Positions 7,678 through 17,156 of a stretch of 64,000 bases of DNA are shown one piece after another. Position numbers and translations under genes: made by a program. Source of the stretch: JBFMFH01 sp040752275 (lineage in GTDB: Bacteria > Acidobacteriota > Vicinamibacteria > Vicinamibacterales > JAKQTR01); contig JBFMFH010000115.1 of assembly GCA_040752275.1 (NCBI GenBank), positions 1-64,000 of the forward strand, read 5' to 3'. A model generated the notes under the pieces. The model saw only the letters and a list, made by a program, of their open reading frames with translations, was not told the origin of the DNA and ran no database searches. The number at the start of each line of letters is the position of its first letter. Position 1 is the first letter of the stretch.

Positions 7678-9315
7678 CTACCCCTTCACCGTCAACTGGT
7701 CGATGCTGCCGCCGAAGTCTCTCAGCATGGCGGCGGCGGCGTTGCGGCCCGCGTTGCCATTGACCGACCCGCCTGGGAGGGTGCAGGCGCCGGTCTGGTA
7801 GAGGCCGGGAATCGGCATGCGGTATTCCGTCCAGCCGGCCACGGGTCGCATGCCGTCGCCCTGCCCCGGCCCGTCGTAGCCCGCGTGCGCGCTTCCCCGC
7901 CAGAAGTGGCGGTTCAGGCGCTCCATGTCGACCGGACTGATGATGTAGCGGGCCAGGATCGTATCGTCGGTCAGGTTGGGCGCCAGCCGTCGCAGGGTGG
8001 CCAGGTAGGCATCCGCGACCTGGTTCTTGAGCTGGTCCCAGCGCTCCAGCCCTTCCTTGATCGCGTACGGCTGGAATCCGTTGATCTTCAGCGTGTGCAT
8101 GCCGTCCGGGGCCCGCGTCGGGTCGATGATGGTAGGGCAGACGATCTGCAGTGGCAGATCGTCGGTGGTGATCTCGCCCGCCGCGTCGTCGAATTCCAGG
8201 CGCAGCAGCCGCTCTGGCCGCACCAGGGCGACCGACTCGCAGGGCGAGAGCGTGCCGCCGCCGGCCAGCGGGTACTTCGGGGGCTCGGTGGTGGCCACGT
8301 GCACGTTGAACATCGCGTGCTCGGGTTTCCACATGCCGACGCCCTGGATGAAGTCATCGGGCCACAGCTCGCCCGGGGCCATGCCGATGAGGTGCGTGAT
8401 GTGGATGGTGGAGAGCACCGCCCGCCCGCCGCGGTAGCGGCTCCCGTCCGCGCACTCGACGCCCACGCATCGGCCCTTCTCGACGATCAGGCGCGTGACG
8501 GTCTTCTTCGTCAGCACCATCCCGCCGTGCTCCGTGATGAACCGGCTGAGCGCCTCCGCCAGGGCTCCCGATCCGCCGACGGGCATCGGTCTGCCGTTCC
8601 GGCCCGAGTTCACGACCGACAGCGCCGAACGCCACGTCCACGGCTCGCCCGGGGGGTCCCCGCCGAGGTGACCCGCCGCGAGCGCGAAGGCCCGGCACCG
8701 GCTGTCCTCGAAGAGCTGGCGGGCGAAGTCGTACGCCGACATCTGCATGCGCCGCCGCCAGATGTTGCCCTTCGGGTGTTGCGCCAGGCGCTCGGGGTTC
8801 CCCAGCAGGCCGCGAACTTCGTCGAACTCGGCTGCGATGCGCCGGAAACTCTCGCCATCCTTGGGGTTGATCCGATCGAACTCGCGGGCCGTGCGTTCGA
8901 AGTCTCGCCACACCGTGATGGAGCTGCGGTCGGGAAACGAGATGTGCATCACCGGGTCCGCGACGAAGTACTTCAGGCCGTAGCTGGCCAGATCCAGGTC
9001 GCGCATGGCCGGGTTGCTCGGGATGCCGCCGTGGTTGCTGGCGAAGAGATCGTGCTTGAACCCTGGCCTCGTCACCTCGGCCGTCCCCGCGCCGCCTCCG
9101 ATGATGGGCTGGTCTTCGAGAACCACGCAGCGGTAGCCGGCCTTCGCGAGGTACCCCGCCGCGACAAGGCTGTTGTGCCCGGCTCCTGCGACCACGATGT
9201 CGAAGGCATCAGCCCGCGGCTCCTGCTGTCGCGCGCCGGCGGAGGCGGGCGTGAGCGCCAGCGGAGCCAAGGCCGCCGCTCCCTTGATGAACCCGCGCCG
9301 GGTGATGCTGGTCAT
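7678..9315 (-). CDS. Tat-exported FAD-dependent oxidoreductase, phytoene-desaturase/PYROXD2 type
   Basis: 545-residue flavoprotein. A Tat signal (SITRRGFIKGAAALAPLAL) leads to a Rossmann motif GAGHNSLVAAGYLAKAGY and a GGGAGT segment typical of the phytoene desaturase/PYROXD2 group; the C-terminus carries GACTLPGGSVNGNAGRNAA, the usual second FAD contact. Such enzymes dehydrogenate or isomerise hydrophobic or cyclic substrates; the target here is unknown. The start ATG at 9315 follows GGAGGGG. It is the last gene of a minus-strand run that begins at 13900, with a gap of 58 nt from the previous gene. Export of a phytoene-desaturase-like flavoprotein is uncommon. Confidence 0.85.
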   Translation of the reverse strand: MTSITRRGFIKGAAALAPLALTPASAGARQQEPRADAFDIVVAGAGHNSLVAAGYLAKAGYRCVVLEDQPIIGGGAGTAEVTRPGFKHDLFASNHGGIPSNPAMRDLDLASYGLKYFVADPVMHISFPDRSSITVWRDFERTAREFDRINPKDGESFRRIAAEFDEVRGLLGNPERLAQHPKGNIWRRRMQMSAYDFARQLFEDSRCRAFALAAGHLGGDPPGEPWTWRSALSVVNSGRNGRPMPVGGSGALAEALSRFITEHGGMVLTKKTVTRLIVEKGRCVGVECADGSRYRGGRAVLSTIHITHLIGMAPGELWPDDFIQGVGMWKPEHAMFNVHVATTEPPKYPLAGGGTLSPCESVALVRPERLLRLEFDDAAGEITTDDLPLQIVCPTIIDPTRAPDGMHTLKINGFQPYAIKEGLERWDQLKNQVADAYLATLRRLAPNLTDDTILARYIISPVDMERLNRHFWRGSAHAGYDGPGQGDGMRPVAGWTEYRMPIPGLYQTGACTLPGGSVNGNAGRNAAAAMLRDFGGSIDQLTVKG

Positions 9316-9373
9316 GGACGTGTCTCCCCTCCTCGTGTGACCGCAACGCGGTCCGGTGTCCCGCCAGACGGCC

Positions 9374-10279
9374 TCACCGAAGCTCGACGCCGGAGTCGGG
9401 CCCTTTGCGTCCGGCCCGAACGGCGTCGACGAGCCGGCTGTCGGCGGCCTCTCTCAGACCCATCGCCACCATCTGGCTGAAGACGGCGATGGTGGCGCGG
9501 CCGAGCAGGGCCTGGCAGCCGAGCTGCTCGGTGAACTCGACGCCGTAGGTCGAGTCCTTGATTCGGCCGCGCGCGGTGAAGGCGGGCGGATCCTCGTGGT
9601 TGCCATCGGCCATGAACGCCGCATGGCGAACCACGTGGGGGCTGCCGGTGGCGCCGGTGGAGATGGCACGCGCGGCGGTCCGCGGGTCGATGCCGGCCGC
9701 TTCCGCGGCGACGAGACCCTCGGCGAGTGCGGCAATCTGCGTCGCGCCCATCAGGTTGTAGATCAGCTTGAAGGCCGTCCCCGAACCCACAGGCCCGAAG
9801 TGGAAGACCTCTTTGCTCAGCGGCGCGAGCAGCGGCCGGATCGCCTCGAGGTCGGCGCGTTCGGCACCGGCGAAGATGACGAGCTGCCCGGCTGCGGCGG
9901 CGTAGGGGCGGCCGGCGACAGGGCAATCCACGTAGCGCAGTCCTCTCGCCCGCACCATCGACGCGAGTTCGGTCACCCACCCGTGCGACAGCGTCGAGCA
10001 CTCGACGGCGATCATGCCCGCCGGCACGTCGCCGGCGAGCACACCATCCGGTCCGGTCCACACCAGTCGCGACGCCGCATCGTCGAGGACCGACGAGAAG
10101 ACGACGTCGGCGCCCCGCGCCGCCTCGCGTGGAGTGGGAGCGGATGCGGCTCCGGCCTCTTCGAGGGGACGAACCCTCTCGATCGTGCGGTTGTAGACCG
10201 TCACCGGGAATCCGGCGCCAAGAAGCCGGGGAATCATGCCCTGCGCCATGTGGCCGGCGCCAAGGAACGCGACCCTCAT
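9374..10279 (-). CDS. NAD(P)-dependent oxidoreductase, 3-hydroxyisobutyrate dehydrogenase family
   Basis: 301-residue beta-hydroxyacid dehydrogenase. The N-terminus has the nucleotide-binding motif FLGAGHMAQGM, the mid-region has DCPVAGRP in place of the usual DAPVSGG substrate loop, and the catalytic Lys sits in GTAFKLIYNLMGA. It should oxidise a beta-hydroxyacid or reduce the corresponding semialdehyde using NAD(P). No signal peptide is visible, so it is cytoplasmic. It lies 40 nt after the crotonase-fold gene at 10320 and 58 nt before the FAD oxidoreductase, probably in one operon. The substrate is unknown. Confidence 0.85.
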   Translation of the reverse strand: MRVAFLGAGHMAQGMIPRLLGAGFPVTVYNRTIERVRPLEEAGAASAPTPREAARGADVVFSSVLDDAASRLVWTGPDGVLAGDVPAGMIAVECSTLSHGWVTELASMVRARGLRYVDCPVAGRPYAAAAGQLVIFAGAERADLEAIRPLLAPLSKEVFHFGPVGSGTAFKLIYNLMGATQIAALAEGLVAAEAAGIDPRTAARAISTGATGSPHVVRHAAFMADGNHEDPPAFTARGRIKDSTYGVEFTEQLGCQALLGRATIAVFSQMVAMGLREAADSRLVDAVRAGRKGPDSGVELR

Positions 10280-10319
10280 ATGCCAAACGTCCTTTCGCCT
10301 AGACGCAGCCTCACCAGAG

Positions 10320-11069
10320 CTACCCCACGATGCCCAAACCCTCGAGGGCCAGCCCGTAGCCGAGCAGCTCGTGCATCTGGCGCCGCAGGTGTTCGGTCAT
10401 CAGCACTCTCGTGTACCGGCGATTCAGGTCCGGCTGCCGCAGGATCTGGCGGGCCAGCTCCCAGGCGCGGGGCAGCACCCGGGCCTTCGGCAACACCTCG
10501 TTGACCAGGCCGATCCGCAGCGCCTCGGGCGCATGGATCGTCTGGCCCGTGAGCAGGAAGTAGCGGCCGCGGTTCGCTCCCATCAAGAGGGGAAAGACGA
10601 CGTGCACGCCGTCGCCGGGGATCAAGCCGCCCGCGAAGTGTGCCGAGTCCTGGAAGGCCGCATCCTCGGAGGCGATGACGATGTCGCAGAGCAGCGGCAG
10701 CTCGGCGTGACGGAGCGCCGGGCCGTTCAGCGCGCAGATCACCGGCACCTCGATGTCGAGCATGTTCATGATGAGGTGCTTGGATTCCCAGCCGAGCTTG
10801 ACCCAGGCCTCAGCCGACAGCTTCGCGACCGCGCGGGCGGCGTCGGGCTCGATCGCGGGACCCGAGAATTCCTCGCCGGTGCCGGTGAGAATGACCACGA
10901 GGTTCTCGCAATCGCGCGAGATCTCCAGGAAGGCCTGCACGAGATCGGCATGGGCCGCCGGCCCCCAGCGCAGGGAAGCGCCCTCCGTGTGCAGCGTCAC
11001 CTCCAGGATGCCGTCCTCGCGGCGCATGCGAACGGTCCCGAACTTCTCTGCATACTCTGCGAACGCCAT
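10320..11069 (-). CDS. crotonase-fold beta-diketone hydrolase, 6-oxocamphor hydrolase-like
   Basis: 249-residue crotonase-superfamily protein. It is closer to 6-oxocamphor hydrolase than to enoyl-CoA hydratases: the blocks RHAELP, FQDSAHF, IPGDGVHVV, NRGRYFLLTGQ and LPRAWELARQIL follow that enzyme closely. The catalytic set known for it (His122, His145, Asp154, Glu244) aligns with His121, His144, Asp153 and Glu243 here, an almost exact register. The expected reaction is retro-Claisen hydrolysis of a cyclic 1,3-diketone, opening a ring without CoA. I use the ATG at 11069 with GAGGA upstream rather than the TTG six bases earlier. It sits between a dicarboxylate-type symporter and a hydroxyacid dehydrogenase. 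The alignment is from memory of the family, so the specific assignment is moderately sure and the fold is sure. Confidence 0.75.
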   Translation of the reverse strand: MAFAEYAEKFGTVRMRREDGILEVTLHTEGASLRWGPAAHADLVQAFLEISRDCENLVVILTGTGEEFSGPAIEPDAARAVAKLSAEAWVKLGWESKHLIMNMLDIEVPVICALNGPALRHAELPLLCDIVIASEDAAFQDSAHFAGGLIPGDGVHVVFPLLMGANRGRYFLLTGQTIHAPEALRIGLVNEVLPKARVLPRAWELARQILRQPDLNRRYTRVLMTEHLRRQMHELLGYGLALEGLGIVG

Positions 11070-11111
11070 CGTCAAGATCCTCGGCTGGGACGTTGTTACG
11101 TGCGCTTTGGC

Positions 11112-12401
11112 CTACGCGGCCTCGGCGCCGGGTGCCATCCTGAGCTCGCGCCGCATGGTCGCCGCATCGAGCGAGCCCTCCCACCACGCGACGAAGAGTG
11201 TCGCGACACCGTTGCCGATCACGTTCATGGTCGCCCGCGCCATCGACATGAAGCGCTCGACGCCCAGGAGCAGAGCCATGCCGGCGACCGGCACGGTTTG
11301 CAGCGACGCGATCGTCGCCGCCAGGACCACGAAGGCCGAACCGGCGACGCCGGCGCCGCCCTTCGAGGTCACCTGCAGCACCAGCATGAAGGTCAGGAGC
11401 TCCGTCCACCCGAGCGTGATGTTCATGGCCTGCGCGATGAAGAGCACCGACACGACCTGGTACACGGCTCCGCCATCCTGGTTGAAGGAGTACCCCGTCG
11501 GCGTCACGAGGCCGACGACACTGCGGGGACAGCCAAGCTGCTCGAGCTTCTTCATGAGCGGTGGCAGGACCACTTCCGAGGTCGACACCGCCAGCACGAT
11601 CAGGACTTCCTGCTTGATGTAGGCGAGGAACTTCAGCACTCGGAAGCCCGCCAGCCTGGCAGCCCCTCCCAGGATTACCAGCGTGAAGACGGCGCATCCG
11701 AAGTAGACCGTGAACACGACCTTGGCGAGCGGCATGAGCGTCGTGATGCCGTACGCGCCCACGGTAAAGGCCATGGCGCCGAATGTGCCGAGCGGGGCGA
11801 GATACATGATGAAGCGCAACGCGGCGAACAGCGCCGTCGAGACGCCCTCGAGCACGTCGGCCACGATCTTGGCCTTGTCCCCGACCTTGAGCAGCGCGAG
11901 CCCGAAGAGCACCGAGAACAGCATCACCTGCAGGATGTGGCCCTCCGCAAACGCGTCGACGACCGTCCGCGGGATGATGTCCAGCACGAAACCGACCACG
12001 CTGAGCTCTCTGGCGGTACCCGTGTAGGCGGAGACCATCTCCGGATCGAAGGCCGCCGGGTCGGCGTTGAACCCTTGCCCCGGCCTGAGGAGCAGTCCGA
12101 ACCCCAGTCCCATCAGGTTCGCGATCGTGGAGGCCACCTCGAAGTAGATGAGCGCCCGCACGCCGATGCGCCCGACGTCCTTCAGGCTCGACATCCGGCA
12201 CAACCCGCCGACGACGGTGACGAAGATGATCGGCCCGATGATCATCTTGATCAGCTTGATGAACCCATCGCCCAGCGGTTTCATCGCCGTGCCCGCGTTG
12301 GGGTAGAAGTAGCCCAGGAGGATACCCGCGACGATGCCGACGATCACTTGCGTCACGATGCCGCTGTGCCCGGACTTGCGCCCGGCTCGCTCCTCGGTCA
12401 T
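11112..12401 (-). CDS. dicarboxylate/amino acid:cation symporter (DAACS family)
   Basis: 429-residue inner-membrane transporter with about eight hydrophobic segments and the DAACS signatures: the HP1 serine-rich tip in VLAVSTSEVVLPPLMKKL and TM7 in GYSFNQDGGAVYQ. The TM7 motif departs from the usual SFNxDGT, so ion or substrate preference may differ from DctA or GltP. The start is the ATG at 12401, six bases after GGGAGG; longer upstream starts lack this. It imports a di- or tricarboxylate or acidic amino acid with Na+ or H+. It is second in a probable minus-strand operon after the propeller gene starting at 13900, and only 42 nt before the crotonase-like gene. A second member of the family is at 42417-43754. 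Confidence 0.88.
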   Translation of the reverse strand: MTEERAGRKSGHSGIVTQVIVGIVAGILLGYFYPNAGTAMKPLGDGFIKLIKMIIGPIIFVTVVGGLCRMSSLKDVGRIGVRALIYFEVASTIANLMGLGFGLLLRPGQGFNADPAAFDPEMVSAYTGTARELSVVGFVLDIIPRTVVDAFAEGHILQVMLFSVLFGLALLKVGDKAKIVADVLEGVSTALFAALRFIMYLAPLGTFGAMAFTVGAYGITTLMPLAKVVFTVYFGCAVFTLVILGGAARLAGFRVLKFLAYIKQEVLIVLAVSTSEVVLPPLMKKLEQLGCPRSVVGLVTPTGYSFNQDGGAVYQVVSVLFIAQAMNITLGWTELLTFMLVLQVTSKGGAGVAGSAFVVLAATIASLQTVPVAGMALLLGVERFMSMARATMNVIGNGVATLFVAWWEGSLDAATMRRELRMAPGAEAA

Positions 12402-12493
12402 CCGCATCCTCCCTGGTGTCGCGGGCACGTGGTCCGCATGTCCGCCTACGCCCGTGGTGCCACCTTCGTCGCTTCCCTGCCGCAAGCGGCCGG

Positions 12494-13900
12494 TCACTCG
12501 ATGATCTTCCGGGTGTCTCCCGTCAGCTCGAGGATGTGCATGCCCGTCCCCGCGCGGTCGACGATGTAGATGTACCCGCGGGAATCAACTTCGGCGTTGT
12601 TGGTCTGAATCGCGCCAGCGGCACATCCTTCGTCGCAGTAGTAGGTCTTGGCGGTGGCGGCTGGAATGTAGTACGCCACCTCCTTCAGATTGAAGGGGTC
12701 GCGGATGTCGACCATGCGGACGCCCGCATTGAAATACGCGATGGCTACCAGCTTGCCGTAGAAGGGCTCGGTGTAGCTCTCGTTCGGCGCATGGGGACCG
12801 AAGCGGCCTGGCTTCGAACAGGCGCCCGTCGCCGACTCAGGTACCTGCCAGCTCGAGATCGCGGTCGCACGCGATGGCTCCGTCACGTCGAAGAATCGAA
12901 CGACCTGTCGCGGCCGGTTGCACTGGTTGCCGTCCGCCTCTCCGACGACGAGCGTTAAGTCCCGCACCTTCCCCGCCACGCCTTCTTGATCCGTCGCCAG
13001 ATCCGGGATAGCGACGCCGTTGAACGGCAGCGCGCTGTGCACGCCCCAGTAGGAGGGCTGGTAGGCCACCCCCAGACTGGGTGACGTGAGATCGGCCGGG
13101 TCTCCGTTCACCAGCTTGTCGCGGTCCACGATCTGGTAGGTGCCGTACGTGAAGCAGCCGTAGGCGATGTGCACCCGCTTGCGCTCACGGTCCACGATCG
13201 CATGGTGGAGCCGCGGCGGCACCGCACCCTGCGACCCTGGCGCCGCCCCGGGTAGGCCGAAGTGCCGGATGAACTTCGGGTGCGCTGGATCTGCCAAGTC
13301 GTACAGCATCAGTGTCGGGGCCCGCCAGCCCGATGCCGGATCGCGCACGGGCAGGTAGGCGACGCTCCGGCCGTTGGTGTCTGTCTCGCACTCCCAGTTG
13401 ACCTTGTGCGTGAAGGTGTAGCGGCCGCCGATCGTACTGATGTGCCTCGGCTGCGCCGGATCGTTGACGTCATAGATGTCGAACTGCACCTGGCCTGTCG
13501 ACCGGAGCAGGTAGAACCGGCCGTTGCGCTCGCAGACCCGCATGGAGCGGGCCTCGTTGTTGGGTGGCGCGAGGCCCGGGATGTGGGCCAGGAAGGCGGG
13601 ATGCCCGGCGTCGGTCACATCAAGAATCGACGTCCCGTTGTCCTGTGGCGTGTCGGTGTCGGGGGTGGGAGGATGGTGCGCCACGTAGAGGATCCACCGC
13701 GTGCCCTGCTGCTGGATGTGCGGCATGTACGCCGGACGAGCGAACAGATCGTGGAACCCCACGAGCCGCATGTTGTGGGACTGCGCCGGCGCGCTGCGTG
13801 TGTTCGGCTGGGGCTGGGAGGCCCCGGCCAGTGGGAGGACCGCTCCAAGGAACGCGACCACCACGAAACGGCTCCAACCTGGCGAGCCCGGGCACCTCAT
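12494..13900 (-). CDS. secreted LVIVD-type beta-propeller protein, divergent member (paralogue F)
   Basis: 468-residue exported protein. The start is the ATG at 13900 with GGAGGAG upstream; it gives a Sec signal peptide (hydrophobic VVVAFLGAVLPLAGA) instead of the Tat signal of the other paralogues. Repeats of the type SILDVTDAGHPAFL, FDIYDVNDPAQPRH, LYDLADPAHPKFI, RFFDVTEPSRA and RMVDIRDPFNLKE mark an LVIVD-type propeller. It lacks the HMNFYDGGRYAYL and EWDRNLIW blocks, so it is a divergent relative, perhaps with another ligand. It heads a minus-strand run with the symporter, the 6-oxocamphor-hydrolase-like gene, a dehydrogenase and a flavoprotein. An operator-like site lies at 14007-14022. 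Confidence 0.8.
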   Translation of the reverse strand: MRCPGSPGWSRFVVVAFLGAVLPLAGASQPQPNTRSAPAQSHNMRLVGFHDLFARPAYMPHIQQQGTRWILYVAHHPPTPDTDTPQDNGTSILDVTDAGHPAFLAHIPGLAPPNNEARSMRVCERNGRFYLLRSTGQVQFDIYDVNDPAQPRHISTIGGRYTFTHKVNWECETDTNGRSVAYLPVRDPASGWRAPTLMLYDLADPAHPKFIRHFGLPGAAPGSQGAVPPRLHHAIVDRERKRVHIAYGCFTYGTYQIVDRDKLVNGDPADLTSPSLGVAYQPSYWGVHSALPFNGVAIPDLATDQEGVAGKVRDLTLVVGEADGNQCNRPRQVVRFFDVTEPSRATAISSWQVPESATGACSKPGRFGPHAPNESYTEPFYGKLVAIAYFNAGVRMVDIRDPFNLKEVAYYIPAATAKTYYCDEGCAAGAIQTNNAEVDSRGYIYIVDRAGTGMHILELTGDTRKIIE

Positions 13901-14006
13901 GTCGGCCTCCTCCTGTCTGTGGACCGCGGCGTGCGATGGGTCCTCAGCCCGCCGGGAGCATTTCTGCACAAGAGGGGAACCGAGGTGCCGCGGCTGGACC
14001 ATCTAT

Positions 14007-14022
14007 TGGTCGGGTCATCATA
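14007..14022 (-). promoter_or_regulatory. -10 box fused to GntR-like operator upstream of the 13900 gene
   Basis: Reading the minus strand, TATGAT (14022-14017) runs directly into TGACCCGACCA (14017-14007), a one-mismatch version of the palindrome TGGTCNGACCA. The layout matches the sites at 30775, 58461 and 62759. No convincing -35 box is seen. It would drive the operon 13900 to 7678. Confidence 0.5.
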
Positions 14023-14051
14023 CCAGAGCCCCGTCGTGCGACACCTTGTTT

Positions 14052-17000
14052 CTATGGCTGGTTCTGCGAACGATCCGGTCCAGCACGCCCGTCCCGGCGC
14101 TGGAGCACGATCTCCAGGTTGCGGCGGGCTGCTGCCAGGACTGGATCCAGCGCCACGGCCCGGCGAAAGTGATCGATGGCCTCGTCGAGTTCTCCCCGCA
14201 CGCTGAGCGCAATCCCGAGGCTGTTGTGTGCCTCGGCCAGGTCTGGCGCCAGCCGGAGCGCCGCCCGCGCGTGCTCGGCGGATGCCTCGGTCTGGCCCGC
14301 GTCAATCAACAGCTTCGCGAGATCGCTCTGGACCCGCGCCTGGTCGGGGTCAAGAGCAACCGACTGGCGCAGGTGATCGATGGCCTCCGCCGTGGCACCC
14401 TGCGCGGCGAGCGCGGCACCGAGGTGCCAGTGTGAGGTGGCCGACGCGGGATCGAGTGCCAGCGACCGGCGGAACTGGGCGATGGCATCGCCCAGCCGCC
14501 CATCCTCAGCGTAGGCGATGCCGAGGTAGTCGTGGGCCTCAACCGACTCGGGCACGATCGAGCCGAGGTACGCGCTGCCATCGATGCGCCGCCCCTCGCG
14601 CTCGGCGAGATCGCGCGCGCGCAGCGAGTCGGCAGGCGACGCCGCATAGGCGAGATCGAGCAGCCCGAGATACCGGTCGAGCCCCTCGACCTCAGGCACT
14701 GGCTTCCCGGCGAAGAAGCAGCGCGGGCACCAGGCGCTCACCTCCCTGAGGTCGACCACCGAGCCGGGGACGGCGACCTCGCCGGGGCCGACGAGCGACA
14801 GCGTCTTGTACTCCTGGATGGGGTCATCGTCGGTCACCGGAACGATGTCGCGGGTCGCGTCTGCCAGGCGCGCGGGCGACCCGAGGAACGTGCCGACGAT
14901 CTCGCGCACGGTCCCTAGGTCCAGCCACTGCAGGTCCGCCTGGACGTCCGGGGCAATCGCGAGCGCCGCGGCCACGCCCTCGGGGTCGATCTCGATGCGT
15001 GGTTCAGCCGTGCCGACGAGCAGCAGGTCCGCCTGCGCGCCCGACAGCAGCACCGAACTCGGGAAGACGTCGACGAAGGCCCTGATCATTGCCAGGGCCG
15101 TCTCCGGCGGCACCTGGTATGCCGGCAGCCACTGGCTCATGTAGCCCGCCGGCTTCAGGCGCGTCCGCGCCAGTTGGTAGAACTCGCGCGAGTAGAGCGC
15201 CGCCACCCCTGCGTAGGCGATGGGCGGCGGTTCCAGCGTGATCAGGTCGTACGATTCGGGCCCCTGCATCTGCAGGTGGTGACGCCCGTCGTTGATGTAG
15301 ACGGCCACGCGCGGGTCGTCGAGCACCTGGCGGTTGAAGTCGCTGAAGTAGCCGGCGTGGGCCAGGATGTCCCGCGAGAGATCCGCCACCTCGACGCGCC
15401 GCACTGAGGGGTGAAGTGTTGCGGCGTGAGCGGTGTTGCCCACACCGAAGCCGATCACCAGCACGCTGTCGGGGTTCTGCATCGACAGCAACGGAATGTG
15501 CGCGAGTGCCCGCATGTACCGCTGGGAGAATCGCGCCGTCGAGGACATTGGATGTCCGTTGGTGAAGAGAATCCGTTCGTCGCCGGATCGCTCCACAACG
15601 GCGATGACCTCGGTAAGGCCTTCGCTCAGCCCGAGCAGTCGGTCCGTCGCCTGGGGAGCCGGGAGCGCGCGGGTGATGAGATGGTCCGGCGGCAGACGCA
15701 GCCAGAGCCCGACCGATCCGGCGGCGACAAGGACGGAGCATGCGAAGGCGACCGGCCGGCGCGGCGCGTGCCGGCGAACCGCCAGATAGAGTGGAACCAC
15801 CGCGAGTGCCGAGGCTGCTACCAGGGCCGTCGCACTGCCCTGGAGCCCGAGCTCCGGCAGGAGCAGGAAGCCCGCCGCCAGGCTGCCGCCGACGGCACCC
15901 GCCGTGTTCGCAAGGTAGAGCACGCCTGCGCGCTGGCCCACCGAGCGTTCCTGGCGCTGAATGATCGCGTTCGCCAAGGGGAAGCTGAACCCCATGAGGA
16001 GCGCCGGCAGCGCGAGTTCGATCAGCATCGGCCGGGCGTTGATCCACAACTCCGCGAACGCGCGTGCCACTGCCGTGTGTGCGCCCGAGGCGAGCGGTCC
16101 AAGAACCGCCCGGCGCGCCGGATCGATCGCGACCGCCTGATCGATCGCACGCCCGTCGGCCGCCGCGAGCCCCACAAGCGTCAGCGCCACGAAGAGACCT
16201 TGCACAATCATCAGCCACTCGGCCGGACGGACGGTGCGGCGTTGCAGGGCGCTCGAAGCGAGCGAGCCTGCGCCGATCCCGGTGAGGATGATCGTGAGCA
16301 GCAGGGAGAACACGGCACGGAATCCGCCCAGCATGATCGTGAAATGGCGGAACCACACGATTTCCATCCCCATCGCCGCGAAACCTGACAGCGCGAGGGC
16401 CAGACTGATGAGGGCCAGACTGAACCGCCCCGACTCCGGGCCGTCCAGCGAGTCCGGAACCGGCGGGGCAACGGCCGGGCGCTTCGTGCTGCGCCTCTTT
16501 GCGGCGGGTGTCTGGAGCTGGCGGGTCAGGTAGAACGCACCAGCGGCAGCCACGAAGTTGAAGATCGCCGCGGTCACTTGCGTGCGGAACAGGCCCAGGG
16601 CGGGTACCAACGCGAAGTCGGTCAGGAAGCAGCCAAGTGCCGCGCCGGCCGTGTTCACACCATACAGAACGGCAATCCGCCAGCCGCCTCGGGCCACGTC
16701 GCTCCGGACGAGATGCCGGATGAGCAGTGTCAGCGTCCCGCCCATCAGCAGCGTGATTGGCGCGAGCAGCACGAGGATGACGCCGGCTCGGGCGATCGAC
16801 GAGGCTGCCGACAGCGCGTACCACCCGGAGGCCTCCCGTGAGTAGGCCGAGACGACCACGGACACCCGATCGAGCTGAGGCAGGAGCACCGAGATGCCCA
16901 CGGCGAGCGCGCCGATCAGCAGCTCGAACTGGCCGTAGGCCCGCAGCAGGGACTCGGGCCGCGCGGCGTAGCGGCGGTCGGCCCAGGCGCCGACCATCCA

Positions 17001-17150
17001 GCCGCCGGCGCCGAGTCCCAGCATGAACACCGCGACAACGAGCGACGCCGAGTAGATCGTGTTGCCGAACGCGTTGCCGAGCACGCGGACCCAGACGACC
17101 TGGTAGATGAGCCCGCTGAGGCCAGAGAGGAGAAACAGGACGTAGAGCAC
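14052..17150 (-). CDS. fused membrane transporter-like/spermidine synthase-like/TPR protein
   Basis: 1032-residue three-part protein. Residues 1 to about 500 hold a dozen or so hydrophobic segments of the MFS-like type found in bacterial fused spermidine synthases. About 510-790 is a spermidine-synthase-like Rossmann domain with VLVIGFGVGNTAH, RRVEVADLSRDI, INDGRHHL and ITLEPPP. From about 850 to 1015 are tetratricopeptide repeats (DAIAQFRRSLALDPASATSHWHL, then two or three more). The catalytic Asp pair of true aminopropyltransferases is not clearly preserved, since YDLITLEPPP replaces the YDVIIxDxxDP type, so polyamine synthesis is doubtful. The start is a GTG with no Shine-Dalgarno, matching a promoter placed for a leaderless transcript. 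It is divergent from the TonB receptor. Confidence 0.8.
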   Translation of the reverse strand: MLYVLFLLSGLSGLIYQVVWVRVLGNAFGNTIYSASLVVAVFMLGLGAGGWMVGAWADRRYAARPESLLRAYGQFELLIGALAVGISVLLPQLDRVSVVVSAYSREASGWYALSAASSIARAGVILVLLAPITLLMGGTLTLLIRHLVRSDVARGGWRIAVLYGVNTAGAALGCFLTDFALVPALGLFRTQVTAAIFNFVAAAGAFYLTRQLQTPAAKRRSTKRPAVAPPVPDSLDGPESGRFSLALISLALALSGFAAMGMEIVWFRHFTIMLGGFRAVFSLLLTIILTGIGAGSLASSALQRRTVRPAEWLMIVQGLFVALTLVGLAAADGRAIDQAVAIDPARRAVLGPLASGAHTAVARAFAELWINARPMLIELALPALLMGFSFPLANAIIQRQERSVGQRAGVLYLANTAGAVGGSLAAGFLLLPELGLQGSATALVAASALAVVPLYLAVRRHAPRRPVAFACSVLVAAGSVGLWLRLPPDHLITRALPAPQATDRLLGLSEGLTEVIAVVERSGDERILFTNGHPMSSTARFSQRYMRALAHIPLLSMQNPDSVLVIGFGVGNTAHAATLHPSVRRVEVADLSRDILAHAGYFSDFNRQVLDDPRVAVYINDGRHHLQMQGPESYDLITLEPPPIAYAGVAALYSREFYQLARTRLKPAGYMSQWLPAYQVPPETALAMIRAFVDVFPSSVLLSGAQADLLLVGTAEPRIEIDPEGVAAALAIAPDVQADLQWLDLGTVREIVGTFLGSPARLADATRDIVPVTDDDPIQEYKTLSLVGPGEVAVPGSVVDLREVSAWCPRCFFAGKPVPEVEGLDRYLGLLDLAYAASPADSLRARDLAEREGRRIDGSAYLGSIVPESVEAHDYLGIAYAEDGRLGDAIAQFRRSLALDPASATSHWHLGAALAAQGATAEAIDHLRQSVALDPDQARVQSDLAKLLIDAGQTEASAEHARAALRLAPDLAEAHNSLGIALSVRGELDEAIDHFRRAVALDPVLAAARRNLEIVLQRRDGRAGPDRSQNQP

Positions 17151-17156
17151 TGGCGG

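Noticed and set aside
14052..17150. Functional spermidine synthase
   Set aside because: The acidic catalytic motif is replaced by LEPPP and no decarboxylating enzyme is nearby, so only the fold is claimed.
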